Assembly: GCA_900546735.1 (NCBI GenBank)
Contig: URDW01000107.1
Span: 1 to 7,141, forward strand
Source: an uncultured Oscillospiraceae bacterium
Lineage (GTDB): Bacteria; Bacillota; Clostridia; Oscillospirales; Acutalibacteraceae
Direction: 5' to 3'
DNA: 7,141 nt
Below the pieces are notes generated by a model. That model was not told the DNA's origin. It made no database searches and saw only the letters and a program-made list of their open reading frames with translations. Made by a program: the position numbers and the translations under genes. This document shows, one piece after another, positions 4,763 to 7,141 of this stretch (its first letter is position 1; the number at the start of each line of letters is the position of its first letter).

Positions 4763-6658
4763 ATGAAAAAGAAAATCCTGTCCATTTTGCTGACCGTATG
4801 TATATTGATGTCAGCGTTTACGACCGGTATGATCGCCTTTGCAGACGATGAAACACCGACGTATAGCGTTGAGGTAGTAGCGGCCGGCAAAGATATCACG
4901 GTCAAAATCACTGTGCCCGGTGGCGTTGGTGTGGCAGGCGGCGATCTCAATTTGGATTATGATAATGAGAAAGTTGTTTGCACCGACACTGAGGAAACTG
5001 TTGATTGTGCAGATTTCGCTGTTGTAAACCCTGCATATGACGAAAACACGGTGCGCATTACTTATGCTCGTGCCAGAGCTTTGAATGATCCCGAAGTGTT
5101 GGCAACACTCAAATTTGAGTATGTAAGCGGTTCTGTATCTGCAGCTGATTTCTCCATTACAGATTTCAACATGTTTGGTATTCACCCGGGTGAGGTAATC
5201 AGCAGCGATGAAACAGCTACTGTAACCCCCGGTTTTACCTGTGACCATGCCACCACAAAAAATGTTGTCAAAGAACCGACGCATGAAGAAGCCGGTGAAG
5301 AATCGGTCGTCTGCGTTGTTTGCGGCGAAGTTATGAGCAGTACCACTCTGCCTGCCACGGGCCATGAGTTTGGCGATTGGGAAGAAACGAAGGCGCCCAC
5401 CTGCACCGAACCCGGTGAAGAGACCCGTACCTGCTCTTGCGGCGCAACAGAGTCCAGACCGGTCGATGCTCTTGGTCATTCCTACGGCGAATGGATCGTA
5501 GACAAAGAAGCCACATGCACCGAGGCTGGTTCCCGGCACCGTGAATGCTCTGTCTGCGGCACGGAAGAAACCACAGAGATTCCGGCTCTTGGTCATGATG
5601 ATGGTGAGTGGGTCACTGTAAAAGAAGCCACCTGCACCGAAGAAGGTTTAAGAGAACTGCGCTGCACGCGCTGTGACACAGTGCTTGACACTGTGCCGAT
5701 TCCGGTGGTTGTGCATACCTACGGCGAATGGATCGTAGACAAAGAAGCCACATGCACCGAGGCAGGTTCCCAGCACCGTGAATGCTCTGCCTGCGGCAAT
5801 GTAGAAACCGAAGGAATGGCTGCCCTTGGCCATGATGAGGGCAAGTGGGTCACTGTAAAAGAAGCTTCTTGCACCGAAGAAGGTTTAAGAGAACTGCGCT
5901 GCGCGCGCTGTGACACGGTGCTTGACACTGTGCCGATTCCGGTGGTTGCGCATACCTACGGCGAATGGATCGTAGACAAAGAAGCCACATGCACCGAGGC
6001 AGGTTCCCAGCACCGTGAATGCTCTGCCTGCGGCAATGTAGAAACCGAAGGAATGGCTGCCCTTGGCCATGATGAGGGCAAGTGGGTCACTGTAAAAGAA
6101 GCTTCTTGCACCGAAGAAGGTTTAAGAGAACTGCGCTGCGCGCGCTGTGACACGGTGCTTGACACTGTGCCGATTCCGGTGGTTGCGCATACCTACGGCG
6201 AATGGATCGTAGACAAAGAAGCCACCTGTACCGAGGCTGGTTCTCAGCATCGTGTCTGCTCTGTCTGCGGCGAGGTGGAAACCGAAGAAATCGCAGCGCT
6301 TGGCCATTCCTATGGCGAGTGGATCGTAGATACAGAAGCTACGGTCGATGCGGCCGGCTCACAGCATCGAGTCTGCTCCGTTTGCGGTGCAGTAGAAACG
6401 CAGGAAATCCCGCAGCTCACTCCGGCAGATCCGGACGACGACAAACCTGTGACCGGCACAGAAACGCCGGCTGCAGACGACACGACCGCGCCTGCTGCCC
6501 AGGGCGGTAACAACGTAGATAATCCCGCTATCCCGGACACCGGTCTGACCGAACAGGCAACGCTTGCCGGCGGCGCGGTGATCCTGGCGGCTTCTTTGAT
6601 TGCTGTGGCTGTGGTCCTTATTCTGAAAAAGCGCACACGATCGTATAAAAACAGATAA
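4763..6658 (+). CDS. surface-anchored cohesin-like protein with Cys/His repeat array and sortase-like tail
   Basis: This is a 631-residue exported protein. Residues 1-27 are a signal peptide (MKKKILSILL start, cleavage after AFA). Residues about 32-157 resemble a cohesin: an ITVKITV strand, VAGGDLNLDYDNEKV (compare the cohesin pattern of a small strand followed by L-x-YD), then VRITYARA, LATLKFEYVSG and AADFSITDF. Residues 160-552 are ten units of about 39 residues with the pattern YGEW-x6-ATCTEAG-x5-CSxCG-x11-GH. Residues 553-586 are a Pro/Thr/Asp linker. IPDTG at 590-594, a hydrophobic helix at about 601-621 and KKRTRSYKNR at the end resemble a sortase signal with I in place of L; otherwise the tail is a plain membrane anchor. 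Likely role: a cell-surface receptor holding dockerin proteins, the upstream LRR protein being the obvious candidate. The cohesin call rests on pattern, not on a profile search. The function of the repeats is unknown; they may be a metal-binding or wall-spanning stalk. Confidence 0.9.
   Translation: MKKKILSILLTVCILMSAFTTGMIAFADDETPTYSVEVVAAGKDITVKITVPGGVGVAGGDLNLDYDNEKVVCTDTEETVDCADFAVVNPAYDENTVRITYARARALNDPEVLATLKFEYVSGSVSAADFSITDFNMFGIHPGEVISSDETATVTPGFTCDHATTKNVVKEPTHEEAGEESVVCVVCGEVMSSTTLPATGHEFGDWEETKAPTCTEPGEETRTCSCGATESRPVDALGHSYGEWIVDKEATCTEAGSRHRECSVCGTEETTEIPALGHDDGEWVTVKEATCTEEGLRELRCTRCDTVLDTVPIPVVVHTYGEWIVDKEATCTEAGSQHRECSACGNVETEGMAALGHDEGKWVTVKEASCTEEGLRELRCARCDTVLDTVPIPVVAHTYGEWIVDKEATCTEAGSQHRECSACGNVETEGMAALGHDEGKWVTVKEASCTEEGLRELRCARCDTVLDTVPIPVVAHTYGEWIVDKEATCTEAGSQHRVCSVCGEVETEEIAALGHSYGEWIVDTEATVDAAGSQHRVCSVCGAVETQEIPQLTPADPDDDKPVTGTETPAADDTTAPAAQGGNNVDNPAIPDTGLTEQATLAGGAVILAASLIAVAVVLILKKRTRSYKNR
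4856..5233 (+). other. cohesin-like module (coding segment)
   Basis: This is the mature N-terminus of the anchored protein, about 126 residues, slightly short for a cohesin (usually about 140). The order of strands and the VAGGDLNLDYD, VRITYA and LATLKFEY blocks match cohesins from clostridial scaffoldins. Two cysteines (C73, C82) are unusual and could form a disulfide. Another cohesin-fold or carbohydrate-binding beta-sandwich remains possible. Confidence 0.72.
5240..6418 (+). repeat. ten-unit Cys/His tandem repeat array, partly as 237-bp pairs
   Basis: Units of 37-42 residues follow one another. From unit 3 (5480) they alternate between an A form (YGEWIVDKEATCTEAG..., 39 residues) and a B form (W-VTVKEASCTEEG-LREL-RCARC..., 40 residues), giving a 79-residue, 237-bp pair. 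Pairs start at 5480, 5717 and 5954, followed by two A units at 6191 and 6308. The edge units are the most diverged: unit 1 has CDH in place of the usual first Cys, unit 2 has CSC in place of CxxC, and unit 10 has lost the TCT cysteine. Confidence 0.95.
5717..6190 (+). repeat. two identical 237-bp tandem copies
   Basis: Copies 5717-5953 and 5954-6190 are identical at every base I compared. Identity at offset 237 extends from 5713 to 5988 (matching 5950-6225). The preceding pair at 5480-5716 and the following half-pair at 6191 differ by several bases. This implies a very recent duplication or gene-conversion event. Confidence 0.95.
6530..6655 (+). other. sortase-like cell-wall sorting signal (coding segment)
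   Basis: It encodes IPDTG, seven residues later a helix rich in A, I, L and V, then KKRTRSYKNR. This is the three-part layout of LPXTG signals. Isoleucine at the first position departs from the consensus, so the matching sortase class is uncertain. No sortase gene is in the window. Confidence 0.7.
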
Positions 6659-6667
6659 ACACAAAAA

Positions 6668-6697
6668 AAATCACCCGGATGCTTATCCGGGTGATTT
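6668..6697. terminator. bidirectional intrinsic terminator
   Basis: TCACCCGGAT (6671-6680) and ATCCGGGTGA (6685-6694) form a perfect 10-bp stem with a GCTT loop, extended by AAA/TTT. On the plus strand it is followed by TTTCTT; on the minus strand by a run of eight U (the complement of 6663-6670). It lies between two converging genes and can end both transcripts. Confidence 0.92.
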
Positions 6698-6717
6698 CTT
6701 GAATGTATTTATTTGTT

Positions 6718-7116
6718 TCATTTTAACTTTATTCGTTTGCTCTTTCTGGTGCCGTTTTTAAATGCTCTTTGCAACGCATGTTTTAGGTCGTCAAAGTTTT
6801 TCATTTCTGCGCCGTTATAGGTGTAATAGATCGCCTGGATCAGTCCAAGCAGCATCATCAGCATAAATATTTGTTTCGGTGAACCGAAAATGTAGTCGGT
6901 CAGGCCAAACCCAAAAAAGATCAGCAGTGAGGTCGTCATGCACACCATCAGGCTGTATTTTTTTGTCGTGTCGGCGTTGATCTCCACCATGCGGCGCACC
7001 GCCATAATGATGATCGCTAGAATAAAAATCACGCCAATCAGACCAATTTCCATCCAAAATTCCAGAATAAAGTTGTGCGCGTGCGGCTTGCTTAGGTCGT
7101 ATACAGAGTGCAGTAC
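6718..7116 (-). CDS. O-antigen ligase/polymerase-like (Wzy_C family) membrane protein, C-terminal fragment
   Basis: The last 132 residues of a larger protein are present; its 5' part lies beyond the fragment end. The segment KPHAHNFILEFWMEIGLIG matches the conserved HAHN-x2-L-x3-x-E-x-G-x2-G region of the Wzy_C/O-antigen ligase family, known for joining or polymerising lipid-linked sugar chains at the outer face of the membrane. Three hydrophobic segments follow (VIFILAIIIMAV, MTTSLLIFFGFGL, IFMLMMLLGLIQAI), then a basic cytoplasmic-type tail ending in KSKRIKLK. In Gram-positives such proteins serve capsule, exopolysaccharide or other wall-glycan assembly; the substrate here is unknown. An apparent GTG start at 7131 is false: its first five codons (MYKRQ) are adapter. 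The gene converges on the cohesin-like gene and shares its terminator, so it belongs to a different transcription unit. Confidence 0.82.
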   Translation of the reverse strand, partial: VLHSVYDLSKPHAHNFILEFWMEIGLIGVIFILAIIIMAVRRMVEINADTTKKYSLMVCMTTSLLIFFGFGLTDYIFGSPKQIFMLMMLLGLIQAIYYTYNGAEMKNFDDLKHALQRAFKNGTRKSKRIKLK

Positions 7117-7141
7117 CTGTCTCTTATACACATCTCCGAGC
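7117..7141 (-). other. Nextera/Tn5 mosaic-end adapter (right)
   Basis: CTGTCTCTTATACACATCT (7117-7135) is the full 19-base mosaic end, and CCGAGC (7136-7141) is the start of the Nextera read-2 side adapter. It is library DNA, not genome. Confidence 0.98.

Noticed and set aside
4470..4763. minus-strand ORFs in the intergenic gap
   Set aside because: The plus strand aligns with the dockerin, which explains this DNA as a remnant; the minus-strand translations have no domain and no ribosome site.
4811..5596. 261-codon minus-strand ORF opposite the cohesin-like gene
   Set aside because: It is antisense to a well-supported gene, has no recognisable domain, signal or ribosome site, and is explained by the codon pattern of the repeats. 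Its neighbours at 5648-5833, 5885-6070 and 6122-6307 recur every 237 bases simply because the sense repeats do.
5240..6418. CRISPR-like array
   Set aside because: The repeats are direct, long, in frame and coding, with no short palindromic repeat or unique spacers.
6202..6510. 102-codon plus-strand ORF overlapping the repeat array
   Set aside because: It is an out-of-frame reading of the repeats, rich in Arg, Cys and Ser, with no ribosome site.
1..7141. terminal inverted repeats of a transposon
   Set aside because: The matching ends are Nextera mosaic-end adapters; no transposase gene is present and the right end continues into the commercial adapter.

Overview
The window looks like one complete Tn5-tagmented fragment or contig. 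It begins and ends in Nextera mosaic-end adapter, so the biological DNA is only about 17-7116. The content points to a Gram-positive anaerobe of the class Clostridia, most like gut Ruminococcus/Oscillospiraceae. The reasons are a BspA-type leucine-rich-repeat protein ending in a type I dockerin, a cohesin-like surface protein with a sortase-like tail, strong AGGAGG-type ribosome sites, and moderate GC. No rRNA or housekeeping marker is present, so the genus is inference.

Layout: (1) 17-340, a non-coding leader with a plausible promoter and an imperfect inverted repeat. (2) 341-4420, a secreted 1359-residue protein: signal peptide, a long array of BspA-type LRRs with beta-hairpin inserts, a beta-rich domain, and a C-terminal dockerin with two calcium-binding loops. 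(3) 4421-4762, an intergenic stretch holding a frameshifted remnant of a second dockerin (about 4520-4705). (4) 4763-6658, a secreted 631-residue protein: signal peptide, cohesin-like domain, ten units of about 39 residues rich in Cys/His (two adjacent 237-bp copies are identical), a Pro/Thr/Asp linker, and an IPDTG + membrane helix + basic tail resembling a cell-wall sorting signal. (5) 6668-6697, a strong bidirectional intrinsic terminator. (6) 6718-7116 on the minus strand, the C-terminal end of a Wzy/O-antigen-ligase-like membrane protein, cut by the fragment end.

How it may work together: the first gene carries a dockerin and the next gene on the same strand carries a cohesin-like module on a wall or membrane anchor. 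The simplest model is a two-protein surface display unit in which the LRR protein docks non-covalently onto the anchored partner. The domains can be read from the sequence; the physical pairing is inference. The decayed dockerin between the genes and the GC-rich dockerin on an AT-richer LRR body suggest that dockerin modules have been shuffled at this locus.
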